Shown here one piece after another: positions 24,825 to 33,217 of a DNA stretch of 64,000 nucleotides. Each line of letters begins with the position of its first letter. Position 1 is the first letter of the stretch. Both the position numbers and the translations under genes were made by a program. Origin of the DNA: Paenibacillus lupini (GTDB lineage: Bacteria; Bacillota; Bacilli; Paenibacillales; Paenibacillaceae). Below the pieces are notes generated by a model that saw only the letters and a list, made by a program, of their open reading frames with translations, had not been told where the DNA came from and ran no database searches. The stretch covers positions 1 through 64,000 of the forward strand of contig NZ_JAASRW010000002.1 of the NCBI RefSeq assembly GCF_011761355.1. The letters are read 5' to 3'.

Positions 24825-24961
24825 AATTACATCGGATCGTGGTACCACAGGTTAGGATTAAAGTTTTACTCGAAAAGAAATTTGCCATGAGATGAACCCA
24901 GTTGGGCGTCCTCGCATAGATTTAATTTATAGTTATAGACTAGAAATTACATCGGATCGTG
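24825..24961. repeat. 17-bp direct repeat pair before the truncated sigK copy
   Basis: AATTACATCGGATCGTG occurs at 24825-24841 and again at 24945-24961, 120 bases apart. The second copy abuts the exact point where similarity to intact sigK begins (24964). This looks like a duplication made during a recombination event. The 100 bases between hold no recognisable gene. Confidence 0.85.
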
Positions 24962-24963
24962 TT

Positions 24964-25476
24964 CACATTGTCAAAAAATTCGATAACACAGGTGAGGATT
25001 TAGAGGATCTGATCTCCATCGGAACGATTGGTTTGATTAAAGCGATCGAAAGCTTTCAAACAGGAAAAGGAACAAAATTGGCTACTTTTGCCGCTCGCTG
25101 TATTGAGAATGAAATACTTATGCATTTGCGCTCTTTGAAGAAGACTAGGAAAGACGTTTCTTTGCATGACCCTATTGGTACGGACAAAGAAGGTAATGAA
25201 ATTACCTTGATCGATATTCTCGGCACTGAAGCCGACGACGTTGTTGACCGGGTGCAGCTGAAGATCGAGAAGAGCAAGATCTACCGCAACCTCGATATAC
25301 TCGATGAGCGGGAGCAGGAAGTGATCCGCGGCAGGTTTGGCCTGGATCATGGTGGGGATGAGCGGACGCAGAGGGAGATTGCGAAGGAGCTTGGTATCAG
25401 CCGGAGTTATGTTTCGCGGATTGAGAAAAGGGCGTTGATGAAGCTTTATCATGAGTTTTATAAGGCGAAGAAGTGA
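24964..25476 (+). pseudogene. sigK: 5'-truncated second copy of sigK
   Basis: From [20 protein letters not shown] to the end, the 170-residue product is identical to the intact SigK at 3205. The DNA differs at many synonymous sites in the first ~130 bp and is then nearly identical. It lacks the pro-region, the [11 protein letters not shown] segment and part of region 2 (the core-binding part), so it could not make a normal sigma factor. An open frame continues upstream to 24892 ([17 protein letters not shown]), but that sequence is unrelated. It retains region 4 and the sigK terminator. Confidence 0.93.
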
Positions 25477-25494
25477 CCTTATGATACTGAAGCA

Positions 25495-25538
25495 AAAGGA
25501 CGCCATCGAGATGATCTCACTCGATCCGTCCTTTTTTT
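25495..25538 (+). terminator. sigK terminator (copy 2)
   Basis: Identical to the hairpin at 3922-3965: AAAGGACG/CGTCCTTT with an inner ATCGAG/CTCGAT stem and a T run. Confidence 0.88.
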
Positions 25539-25615
25539 GCTTGTTTTTGAGCTTCAGATGCCGATTTGAACCAGTCAATGGCTCAAAAAAATAAAAGAAA
25601 ATACTTTATTCCACT

Positions 25616-25660
25616 TTGCATAAAAGTGAAAATCTGATACCATATAGAATATAGTCTATA
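25616..25660 (+). promoter_or_regulatory. cysDN promoter and 18-bp palindrome
   Basis: TTGCAT (25616-25621), a 16-base spacer and TACCAT (25638-25643) are a plausible promoter. Right behind it, TATAGA and TCTATA form an inverted repeat at 25643-25660 around ATATAG, a likely operator for a sulfur regulator. I cannot match it to a known box. Confidence 0.45.
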
Positions 25661-25693
25661 GATTTAGTAAGGATTAAAGGGAGGCACTTTTTC

Positions 25694-26617
25694 ATGGACA
25701 ATTTGATGCTTGATTCCATAGATGCAACAACACATCTGGATCAACTCGAGGCTGAAGCGATTTATATTATTCGAGAAGTAGCGGCGGAATGTGAAAATCC
25801 CGTGATGTTGTACTCGATCGGTAAGGATAGCTCTGTGATGCTGCATTTGGCGCTGAAAGCATTTTATCCAGAGAAGCCGCCGTTTCCTTTCCTGCATATC
25901 GATACAACGTGGAAGTTCAAAGAGATGATTGAATTCCGCGACCGCAAGGCGAAAGAATTCGGAATCAAAATGCTTGTTCACTCCAATCAGGAAGGGATCG
26001 AGCAAGGGATCAACCCATTTGATCATGGTTCCGCATATACGGATATTATGAAAACCCAAGCCCTGAAGCAAGGCTTGGACAAATATGGATTTACAGCTGC
26101 TTTTGGCGGCGGAAGACGTGATGAGGAAAAATCACGTGCGAAGGAGCGGATTTTCTCGTTCCGTAATAAGAATCATGCCTGGGATCCGAAAAATCAGCGG
26201 CCGGAAATGTGGAAGCTTTTCAACACCAGAATTAATAAGGGTGAAAGCATGCGCGTATTCCCGATTTCCAACTGGACGGAGAAAGATATCTGGCAATACA
26301 TTCGCAGAGAGAACATTGATATTGTGCCCCTCTACTTTGCGAAAGAACGGCCTGTCGTCAACCGTGATGGGCAGATGATTATGATAGATGATGAGCGTAT
26401 GAAGCTCGAGCCAGGTGAGAAGATTGAAATGGCAAAGATGCGGTTCCGCACATTAGGCTGCTATCCGCTGACTGGCGGTGCCCCGTCAGAGGCGGATACG
26501 CTGGATGCTATCATTGAAGAAACGCTTGGTGCGGTATCCTCCGAACGGACAACAAGGGTAATCGACCAGGAAGAAGCAGGAAGTATGGAAAGACGCAAAC
26601 GGGAGGGCTATTTCTAA
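25694..26617 (+). CDS. cysD: Sulfate adenylyltransferase subunit 2 (CysD)
   Basis: A 307-residue ATP sulfurylase small subunit of the PAPS-reductase-like fold, which adenylates sulfate to APS with CysN. The PP-loop is [20 protein letters not shown]; other blocks are [57 protein letters not shown] and [20 protein letters not shown]. It is full length for the family. GGGAGG lies upstream of ATG 25694. It lies one base before cysN, so the two are coupled. It follows the truncated sigK copy directly. Confidence 0.96.
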   Translation: MDNLMLDSIDATTHLDQLEAEAIYIIREVAAECENPVMLYSIGKDSSVMLHLALKAFYPEKPPFPFLHIDTTWKFKEMIEFRDRKAKEFGIKMLVHSNQEGIEQGINPFDHGSAYTDIMKTQALKQGLDKYGFTAAFGGGRRDEEKSRAKERIFSFRNKNHAWDPKNQRPEMWKLFNTRINKGESMRVFPISNWTEKDIWQYIRRENIDIVPLYFAKERPVVNRDGQMIMIDDERMKLEPGEKIEMAKMRFRTLGCYPLTGGAPSEADTLDAIIEETLGAVSSERTTRVIDQEEAGSMERRKREGYF

Positions 26618-26618
26618 G

Positions 26619-28280
26619 ATGAAGAGTCTGCTTAAGTTTATTACTTGTGGAAGTGTGGATGACGGAAAATCCACCTTGATTGGACATATGCTTTATGAGG
26701 CTAAGCTCTTGTTCGCCGACCAGGAGAGAGCGCTCGAGCTGGACAGCAGGCTGGGCAGCCGTGGCGGCAAAATTGACTACTCCTTGCTTCTTGACGGGCT
26801 GATGGCGGAACGTGAGCAGGGGATTACGATTGACGTGGCATATCGGTATTTTACGACGGATAACCGTTCGTTCATTGTAGCGGATACGCCAGGGCATGAA
26901 GAATATACACGCAACATGGCCGTAGGCGCATCCTTTGCTGATCTTGCCGTTATTCTGGTGGACGCTACCAAAGGGATTATTACTCAAACGAAGCGTCATA
27001 CCCGAATTTGCGCCCTTATGGGGATTAAGCATCTGGTTTTGGCAGTAAACAAAATGGATTTGGTGGATTTTGATTCGGATAAATTTGATGAAATTAAAGA
27101 GGAATTCTCTCGCATTACCACTGAATTCCGGTTTGAGAGCATTCAGGTAATCCCTGTTTCTGCAACAGAAGGGGATAACATTACGAAGAAATCGCCTAAT
27201 ACGCCTTGGTACAAGGGGCTTGCTTTGCTGCCGTATTTGGAGAGTGTTGATGTTCATGCAAGCGATGAAGTGAAGCCATTCATGATGCCCATTCAGCGGG
27301 TATGCCGACCGGACCATACCTTCCGCGGATTCCAAGGCCAGATTGAAGCCGGCAGCATCGCAGTTGGCGATGAACTGATAACTCTGCCTAGCCATGAGAA
27401 GGCGAAGGTTAAACGAATCTTAGTCACAGATCAAGACAGGAATTCAGCTCATGCGGGACAACCTGTCACTATTCAATTAGATCGTGAAGTCGACGTTTCA
27501 CGCGGTTGTGTGTTTACGAAGGACAATCAGCTTCAAGAAGCCGACAGCTTTAGCGCCACGATTCTATGGATGGATGATTCTGTCCTGACGCCGGGCAAAG
27601 ATGTTCTGGTGAAAGTAGGTACGAAGATTCTTCCTGGTACTGTGACGGCAATTAATTACAAAATTGATGTGAATACAGGCAATACGGTTACAGCCGATCA
27701 TGTGGTTAAGAATGAATTGGCTAAATGTGAAATTTCATTATCGGATGGTATTGTGTTTGATAAGTTTGAAAAAAATAAAAGCATCGGTGGATTTATTCTC
27801 ATCGATCGTGTAACTAATATGACATCAGCTTGCGGCGTCATTGATGAAGCTCTTCAAAGCTCTTACAGTGTTGACCGAATGGATACGGAAATCACCAGAG
27901 ATGTTCGTGCCCAGCAAAAAGGGCAGCAGCCATTAACGATTTGGCTTACTGGTTCCGTTGTGGGCAATACGGCTATTGCGAAAGAAGTCGAGAAAAAGTT
28001 GGTAGCGAGAGGCTATCATACGATGCTGATCGATAACAACTCAGGTGAATCTGTGCGGCAACTCGCGGCTTATGCCACATTGCTAAACGATGCGGGACTT
28101 ATTGTACTGGTACCGGCCGGTTCTACGAACGACAACGACCAGGCCATTGCGCAAGAAATCATTGGTCAAGCCTTTTTGCCAATCGAGGCTGCTATCAACA
28201 GCTCTTCGATCGAGGAAGCGGCAAAAGATATCGTAAAGCGTGTTGTGAAGGCTCTCATTCCAGATAGTTATACCATATAA
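26619..28280 (+). CDS. cysN: Sulfate adenylyltransferase subunit 1 (CysN) with degenerate APS-kinase-like C-terminal domain
   Basis: A 553-residue protein. The N-terminal ~430 residues are an EF-Tu-like GTPase: G1 TCGSVDDGKSTLIGHMLYE, G3 VADTPGHEEYTRNMAVGASF and G4 LAVNKMDLVD, plus two beta-barrel domains. GTP hydrolysis by CysN drives APS formation on CysD. Residues from about 436 resemble CysC (APS kinase): PLTIWLTG at the first strand, KKLVARGYHTMLID and LNDAGLIVLVPAGS. The P-loop that should follow TG is SVVGNTAIAKE instead of LSGAGKST, and the DGDNVR motif reads DNNSGESVR. The domain is about 120 residues instead of ~190. A kinase activity is therefore unlikely; a structural role or decay are the alternatives. 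Confidence 0.93.
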   Translation: MKSLLKFITCGSVDDGKSTLIGHMLYEAKLLFADQERALELDSRLGSRGGKIDYSLLLDGLMAEREQGITIDVAYRYFTTDNRSFIVADTPGHEEYTRNMAVGASFADLAVILVDATKGIITQTKRHTRICALMGIKHLVLAVNKMDLVDFDSDKFDEIKEEFSRITTEFRFESIQVIPVSATEGDNITKKSPNTPWYKGLALLPYLESVDVHASDEVKPFMMPIQRVCRPDHTFRGFQGQIEAGSIAVGDELITLPSHEKAKVKRILVTDQDRNSAHAGQPVTIQLDREVDVSRGCVFTKDNQLQEADSFSATILWMDDSVLTPGKDVLVKVGTKILPGTVTAINYKIDVNTGNTVTADHVVKNELAKCEISLSDGIVFDKFEKNKSIGGFILIDRVTNMTSACGVIDEALQSSYSVDRMDTEITRDVRAQQKGQQPLTIWLTGSVVGNTAIAKEVEKKLVARGYHTMLIDNNSGESVRQLAAYATLLNDAGLIVLVPAGSTNDNDQAIAQEIIGQAFLPIEAAINSSSIEEAAKDIVKRVVKALIPDSYTI

Positions 28281-28324
28281 AAATAAAAGCGCCGAAAAGT
28301 CCTAAGGACTATATCGACACTCTT

Positions 28325-28358
28325 AGAGCACTGTTAACGCAGTGCTCTTTTTTTATTT
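28325..28358 (+). terminator. cysDN terminator
   Basis: A perfect 9-bp stem AGAGCACTG/CAGTGCTCT with a 6-base loop, followed by TTTTTTTATT. Confidence 0.93.
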
Positions 28359-28469
28359 CAAAGATATAATCCCATTCCTTACTAACTTAGCAAAGAATGG
28401 ACGATGACTTTATCCAACCTCTGGATTCTCGTTTTTACATAACATCGCTACAATTGAGACCAAAGGCTT

Positions 28470-28498
28470 TTGCCACATTTTACAAAAGTATCTATGAT
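28470..28498 (+). promoter_or_regulatory. Promoter for the PrsW-toxin gene
   Basis: TTGCCA (28470-28475), a 17-base spacer and TATGAT (28493-28498), a strong sigma-A match, 177 bases before the GTG start. Confidence 0.6.
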
Positions 28499-28674
28499 AA
28501 TGGTATTGCGCAAGGAATAAGTTAGTTACATGTTGTTGTAGGGTGGCAACGTTGTAAACTTCTGCTCTGACCGATCGGTGACCTACATGAATGCATTTTT
28601 TTAGTCATGGCCGGACCGTCGTTATGGGAGACGTCCTGCACGCACGAGGTCGGCCTTCAAGGGAGGCGGCCGTA

Positions 28675-30822
28675 GTGAATACGTTCTGGGCCATTCGAAC
28701 AGGAATTCGGGATTTCTTTGAGAACATATATGGAATTTGTAGAGCTTGGATGTTGAAATATCCGTTTTTTAAAAAGGCGTATATGATTTATTCTTGGTTG
28801 TCGTTAAGCTTGTTAGTTATAAGCTTGTTCTTCGTTGAAGAAACGCGTACCATGTTGGTTCAATATTTATGGTCGTTTTATGTGCTGCTGCAATTTTGGT
28901 TTCTGTGCCGAAGCAAAACCTTGCCGTGGAAGCAAAGCGTTTGGTTCGTCCTGGCTGGCATATTTATTGTCGTACCGTTCACAACGCTTACGGTCAATAC
29001 TCTCCACGCGCTTTTCGGCGGAAATACGTCAGACACTTGGTCCATGGCCTTTATCACGCCATTATTCGAAGAATTGTGGAAGCTTCTCCCGCTTTTCTTC
29101 TTCCTGTTGTTCGCGCGTCGAGCTTCCGCCTTAAGTTTAAGTGACTACACGCTCATCGGTGCCGCGACCGGCGTTGGTTTTCAACTGATGGAGGAGCTTT
29201 CTCGTAGGTGGCTGAATACCGGCGTTCTTGCTGATAAGTTTGGCTATAGCTTTACGATGTTAGGCGGCGAAACGATTCATTGGGACTTTTTCTCCCTGTT
29301 TCCCGGACGTTTCGAAGAGAGTCTGTTTCCGTCTCAAATGAGCGTCAGTCATCCCGTACATACCGCTATGATCGCACTTGCGTGCGGAATGGCCTATCGG
29401 CTGCGGTCAAAACTGACAAATTGGGTTTTTCTATTCCCGGTTATCATTTTGCTTTGGGCGATCCTGGATCACGCGGCTTATAACGGCCAATACAAGCTGC
29501 CAGATTGGGTTTTTCAGGTTAGTGACTGGACCGGCAATGGTTATAAAACGCAGTCGACATTTCTGCTGATGCTAGCCGCTTCACTCATTCTAGATTACTG
29601 GTCATTGAATAAAGTGCGTCAACACCTTCCGAGGCTGCCGAACGAGCCGTTACTCAATCCGTTCTCTGAGCTTTGGAACATGATATCCGCCCTTTTCCTG
29701 GGTCGAGGGAAATTCGGTTATTGGCTTGGCTTCTACAGGGGACGGCGGGAGCTTGGATTTCATTTGCTTTATGGTAATGAGGAAGCCGCCGGCAGACAGG
29801 AGCATGTCCGGGAGAGGATGAAGGCTTATTATCAGGTGCTTACTGGACTTGCTGTAGTTGTGCTTGTTGTATCTCTGTTCGCAGGTATGGATGCCTACTA
29901 CTCGGGTGGCGATGAAACGGCTTGCTTCGCCTGTATGTTCGATTCCTTGCAAAATTGGTGGGATCGGCTGGCATGGTACGAGCAAGGTGCGATTCTATTA
30001 GGAGCACTTGCACTAGCTTTGCTGTTTGTCGAGTTTTGGCCGGCTGTTGGCATTGCGTTAACTGCGTCGGGAATCGCCGGCAGCGGCCATGAGATTGCTG
30101 GCTATATCCGCGATCCCAAAAAGCTGTTGACGCCTGAAAATGCGATCTCAGTGGCTATCGGTGTTATATTAAGCCGAATCCCATTCGGCCGAGCACTCGG
30201 ATGGCTGGGGAAGAAAGGGCGACGTTACACCCGTAAGCTCCTCGACAAGCTAGGCTCACGGAAGCCGGATGTTGATGTGCCGGGTAAACCTCCCAAGCAC
30301 GATGGGAATGGTCCCGACAATCATCCGGATGAGCCGCAGAAGCCGGATGAAGATACGCCAAATAAGGACCATGTCGATGAGGGGACGGGTACAACGGAAC
30401 CAACACTTCCTGAAGGCGGAAGTCCTAGGGGCAGGTATGAAACCCCTGATCCTAATGAACCGATTCCAATAACTCTGCAAAATAATGCGGCAGATTTATT
30501 GGCAAACAAAGGTTACGATATTGAAATGCTGCCGGCTACAAAGGGAGGAAATGGTTACGGTATTAAACCAACATCGAATCCCGATTTTCTAATAGACGGA
30601 AAGGCCTTTGACTGCTATTCTCCAGCGACACCTAAAGTGAGAAATATATGGCAAACGGTTGTGAATAAGACTGAGCAACAGGCAAGTCGAATTGTATTGA
30701 ACTTAGATTCGTACGAAGGCTCAATGGATGAGTTGTATTCACAATTTAATAATTATGAGATTCCAACGTTAGACGAGTTAATGATTATTAAAGACGGACA
30801 AATTATGAGATTGAAACCATAG
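28675..30822 (+). CDS. PrsW-type intramembrane protease fused to a CdiA-CT-like tRNase toxin domain
   Basis: A 715-residue protein. Residues ~35-330 hold eight or so membrane segments with the PrsW/CPBP glutamic-protease motifs: PLFEELWKLLPL (EExxK), GFQLMEELSRR, HPVHTAMIALACGM and ILDHAAYN. Two further hydrophobic segments lie near 390-470. A Pro/Asp/Lys-rich spacer (about 540-600) leads to the last ~115 residues: NNAADLLANKGYDIEMLPAT, SNPDFLIDGKAFDCYSPATP, VNKTEQQASRIVLNLDS and LDELMIIKDGQIMRLK. This pattern matches the C-terminal tRNA-nuclease domain of CdiA-type polymorphic toxins. GGGAGG sits eight bases before GTG 28675, which I prefer to ATG 28591. The 3' end is AT-richer than the protease part, as expected of swapped toxin tips. 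The next gene is a likely immunity partner. Confidence 0.85.
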   Translation: MNTFWAIRTGIRDFFENIYGICRAWMLKYPFFKKAYMIYSWLSLSLLVISLFFVEETRTMLVQYLWSFYVLLQFWFLCRSKTLPWKQSVWFVLAGIFIVVPFTTLTVNTLHALFGGNTSDTWSMAFITPLFEELWKLLPLFFFLLFARRASALSLSDYTLIGAATGVGFQLMEELSRRWLNTGVLADKFGYSFTMLGGETIHWDFFSLFPGRFEESLFPSQMSVSHPVHTAMIALACGMAYRLRSKLTNWVFLFPVIILLWAILDHAAYNGQYKLPDWVFQVSDWTGNGYKTQSTFLLMLAASLILDYWSLNKVRQHLPRLPNEPLLNPFSELWNMISALFLGRGKFGYWLGFYRGRRELGFHLLYGNEEAAGRQEHVRERMKAYYQVLTGLAVVVLVVSLFAGMDAYYSGGDETACFACMFDSLQNWWDRLAWYEQGAILLGALALALLFVEFWPAVGIALTASGIAGSGHEIAGYIRDPKKLLTPENAISVAIGVILSRIPFGRALGWLGKKGRRYTRKLLDKLGSRKPDVDVPGKPPKHDGNGPDNHPDEPQKPDEDTPNKDHVDEGTGTTEPTLPEGGSPRGRYETPDPNEPIPITLQNNAADLLANKGYDIEMLPATKGGNGYGIKPTSNPDFLIDGKAFDCYSPATPKVRNIWQTVVNKTEQQASRIVLNLDSYEGSMDELYSQFNNYEIPTLDELMIIKDGQIMRLKP

Positions 30823-30839
30823 TCATAGGGGTGGAAAGT

Positions 30840-31274
30840 ATGTTTTGTTCTTTTTACTTTGGAGGCAGCTCTGAATTTAGTGAATTTAAGAAAACGATTA
30901 TAAGACTGCTGCAAGGCGGCGAGATTGTTGACACGGATGATAATCTCACAGTATCTTGTGATGGATTTACGCTTTCCATAAAAGAAGGTGGGCATGGTGT
31001 GAGGTTTGCCAGTGAAGATCATCGTATTGAATTGAAATTTAATGTTTATATTGACGTTATTGTTTCCTATACGAATTGGGCACAAGAGTTAATGGCTTTT
31101 ATTGGTGAATTGCTTCGCTCTAGGGATGGGGATTGTATTCTCGAGTTGAATGATAAACCGATCCTATTGCGAAAAGATCATGTTGTAACTGTAGATGAAA
31201 AGAAATTGAGTGGAGCAAAAGGGTTTCCTTTTCATGAATTAGGTATTGAATATCAAATAGGAGATATTGCTTGA
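30840..31274 (+). CDS. Probable immunity protein for the upstream toxin
   Basis: A 144-residue soluble acidic protein starting MFCSFYFGGSSEFSEFKKTI. It has no membrane segment, signal or catalytic motif. It starts 17 bases after the toxin stop, behind AGGGGTGG, and the pair is closed by a strong terminator; that arrangement is standard for polymorphic toxin-immunity modules. I do not recognise a named immunity family with certainty; the fold looks alpha/beta (SDGFTLSIKEGGHGVRF, then VYIDVIVSYTNWAQELMAFI). The function is inferred from position. Confidence 0.7.
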   Translation: MFCSFYFGGSSEFSEFKKTIIRLLQGGEIVDTDDNLTVSCDGFTLSIKEGGHGVRFASEDHRIELKFNVYIDVIVSYTNWAQELMAFIGELLRSRDGDCILELNDKPILLRKDHVVTVDEKKLSGAKGFPFHELGIEYQIGDIA

Positions 31275-31312
31275 GTGAACTATTAATTCACCTTGACTCC
31301 ATACAAAAGTTA

Positions 31313-31342
31313 AAAACCCTTGGGTATCAAGGGTTTTTTTTG
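31313..31342 (+). terminator. Terminator of the toxin-immunity operon
   Basis: A 10-bp stem AAAACCCTTG/CAAGGGTTTT with a 5-base loop and an eight-T run. It may also serve the convergent DMT gene. Confidence 0.92.
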
Positions 31343-31359
31343 TTTGAACAAGATAACTT

Positions 31360-32220
31360 CTAGCCCCAAAAACTAATCGTGAGAATTCCTATTAAAATGA
31401 CAACCGAGCACAATATCCGTAAAGTGCCCTGCTTCTCTTTAAGGACGACAATACCTAGAAACGTGGCAAATACGGTTCCAATTTCACGCATTGGGGAGAT
31501 ATGGGCAACGGGTGCGTACTTCATTGCGAATAGGAACAATAAATACGATCCTGGATTGAGAATTGCTCCGAGTAAAATGATCCTACTGTTTAATTTCCAT
31601 TCCATACGTAGTTGTTTGGAGGCTATAACGGTTGGTGTCAATGCCGCGACGAAACCGATATTAGTCACCTCAAGTAAAGAGATCGCTGAAATATGTTCAA
31701 GGTTGAGCTTATCTACGAAGACATAGCAGGTTGTGCATAAGCCAACACAAAGCGCCATAAAGAAAGGTTTAACGGACCCTATGGAAGCTGAACGTGATCT
31801 TACTCTGGTGAAAATGCCGCTGAGTGAAACGAAACCAATGACCATACAAAGCAGTCCAATCCATCCATATACCGATAAGGATTCACGAAGGAACAGGACA
31901 CCAATAATGGGAACGAATAAAGTACTGGTACCTCTCATAATGGGATAGATTTGCGACAAATCACCCATGTTGTAGGTACGTGCTAACAAGAGAGAATAAA
32001 CGGCCTGCAAGCATGCAGATAACAGCAGAAGGCTGTAGGACGATAAGGATAAAGGATGAAGCCATAATTCTCTTATTAAATATGGAAGAAGAACGATGGT
32101 GGTTACCATAAGGATGGACCATAAGAAGACGCTTTTGTTATGACTGCTTTTTGTGAATAAACTCCAAATGGCATGTGCTAAGCCAGAAGCGATGACTAGC
32201 AGCGTAGCGACGATGATCAA
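31360..32220 (-). CDS. EamA/DMT-superfamily transporter
   Basis: A 286-residue membrane protein with about ten membrane segments in two EamA halves. Typical segments are ASGLAHAIWSLFTKSS at the start, the mid-protein YPIMRGTSTLFVPIIGVLFL, and SPMREIGTVFATFLGIVVLK near the end. DMT carriers export or import small metabolites; the substrate is not predictable. The start is TTG 32220 with GGAGG seven bases upstream; the nearby ATG is followed at once by a stop in another frame. It follows the phosphoesterase gene after 15 bases in the same operon. Confidence 0.88.
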   Translation of the reverse strand: MIIVATLLVIASGLAHAIWSLFTKSSHNKSVFLWSILMVTTIVLLPYLIRELWLHPLSLSSYSLLLLSACLQAVYSLLLARTYNMGDLSQIYPIMRGTSTLFVPIIGVLFLRESLSVYGWIGLLCMVIGFVSLSGIFTRVRSRSASIGSVKPFFMALCVGLCTTCYVFVDKLNLEHISAISLLEVTNIGFVAALTPTVIASKQLRMEWKLNSRIILLGAILNPGSYLLFLFAMKYAPVAHISPMREIGTVFATFLGIVVLKEKQGTLRILCSVVILIGILTISFWG

Positions 32221-32235
32221 ACCATTACCTCCAAG

Positions 32236-33189
32236 TTAAGTACCAGGGATGTGTTCAGGCTGCTCGGTAATGACTGTGCCGTCAGCAAGTCGCAGCCACG
32301 TCTCGAAGCTACGCTCGTCTTCTCGGAGTCGGATCATTCTTGCGCCTCGTTGAAAACCCTCTTTTCCATATGTGTTATAGCCGCTGGCTCTGCCGTAACA
32401 TAGACGAATCCCATGCAGGTCGCCCCAATAATCGTTAATATGATCATGGCCAACGAAGGTTCCTACGATATCGCCCATCTCAAGCATAGCTGCAAATAGT
32501 CCTGAGTTCACTTGGCTGCTGGAGACACTAGCCTCATAAAAGTGCCCATAACAGGTTTTGGTGTCCCACACCTCTTGATATTCTGGGAAGGGAATATGGA
32601 AGAAAGCGAGAGATGGCAAAGGCTGTTCAGTTGAAGTATCTCGAATCTGCAGAGATTCTTTCTTGTACCATTCAATCTGATCGCTGCGAACCCAATCATA
32701 TCCTTCAATAAGGGAAACGGGTGAATAAGCACCTGAATCAAAAAAGTAAAGGTTGAATTTGCTTTGCCCTGCAGCATTTTGAATGGACAGCCGGTAATTC
32801 CCTTCTCCGCTAATCTCTACCGGGCCCCTCTGGGTAACCGTATGGGGATATTCCAGAACGGCATGGATGAGCTCTTCTCTCGTAATGAACGATTCCGTGT
32901 CATGATTGCCGAACACGATAGCCCATGGAATCCCGCGAGTCTCTACGGAGTGGACTGCTTCTCGCAATGCACCTAATGGGTCCTCGCACATGAGATCACC
33001 TGGGGCTACCTCACCGGTATAGATTACATCACCCGTGAAAACCACAAGATCCGGCTGTTCAGCATCGAGGATTTCCTCCATGAGACGGCGTGTCATCTGA
33101 TCTAGCTCGCCGTTATCTTTCCAATGTAAATCCGTGAATTGCGCAATCGTAAAGGTGTGATTCTCGCGAAAGACGAGTGAATGTGGCAA
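32236..33189 (-). CDS. Calcineurin-like metallophosphoesterase
   Basis: A 317-residue phosphoesterase with the metal motifs AQFTDLHWKDNGE, VVFTGDVIYTGEV, AIVFGNHDTESF, FFHIPFPEYQEVWD and GTFVGHDHINDYWG. It has no signal peptide, so it acts in the cytosol on an unknown phosphoester. The start is TTG 33189 behind GGAGGGC. It is first in a leftward operon with a DMT transporter and divergent from a DeoR-family gene, through paired repeat-bearing promoters, so a phosphosugar-responsive control is likely. Confidence 0.9.
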   Translation of the reverse strand: MPHSLVFRENHTFTIAQFTDLHWKDNGELDQMTRRLMEEILDAEQPDLVVFTGDVIYTGEVAPGDLMCEDPLGALREAVHSVETRGIPWAIVFGNHDTESFITREELIHAVLEYPHTVTQRGPVEISGEGNYRLSIQNAAGQSKFNLYFFDSGAYSPVSLIEGYDWVRSDQIEWYKKESLQIRDTSTEQPLPSLAFFHIPFPEYQEVWDTKTCYGHFYEASVSSSQVNSGLFAAMLEMGDIVGTFVGHDHINDYWGDLHGIRLCYGRASGYNTYGKEGFQRGARMIRLREDERSFETWLRLADGTVITEQPEHIPGT

Positions 33190-33217
33190 GATAAGCCCTC
33201 CATGTTTGTATTTAATG

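Larger units (their letters stand above)
24964..25564 (+). repeat. 601-bp direct repeat, copy 2
   Basis: The partner of 3391-3991 (offset 21573). The 5' ~130 bp diverge at synonymous positions, a cluster of five changes lies near 25194-25230, and from there to 25564 the copies are identical. Confidence 0.95.
28281..28674. other. Spacer with terminator and toxin-gene promoter
   Basis: About 390 bases between cysN and the PrsW-toxin gene. It holds the cysN terminator and a good sigma-A promoter (both listed). I see no gene; the in-frame ATG 28591 lacks a ribosome site. Confidence 0.6.

Noticed and set aside
24892-24963. Extension of the second sigK frame to an upstream ATG, giving a 194-residue protein with a new N-terminus.
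   Set aside because: The added 24 residues do not resemble sigma factor, there is no good ribosome site, and conserved region 2 sequence is missing; I treat it as a truncated copy.
3391-25564. A classical skin element split of sigK with developmentally regulated excision.
   Set aside because: The first sigK copy is complete and no recombinase gene lies in the segment, so excision is not needed to make sigma-K. It is kept only as a structural parallel.
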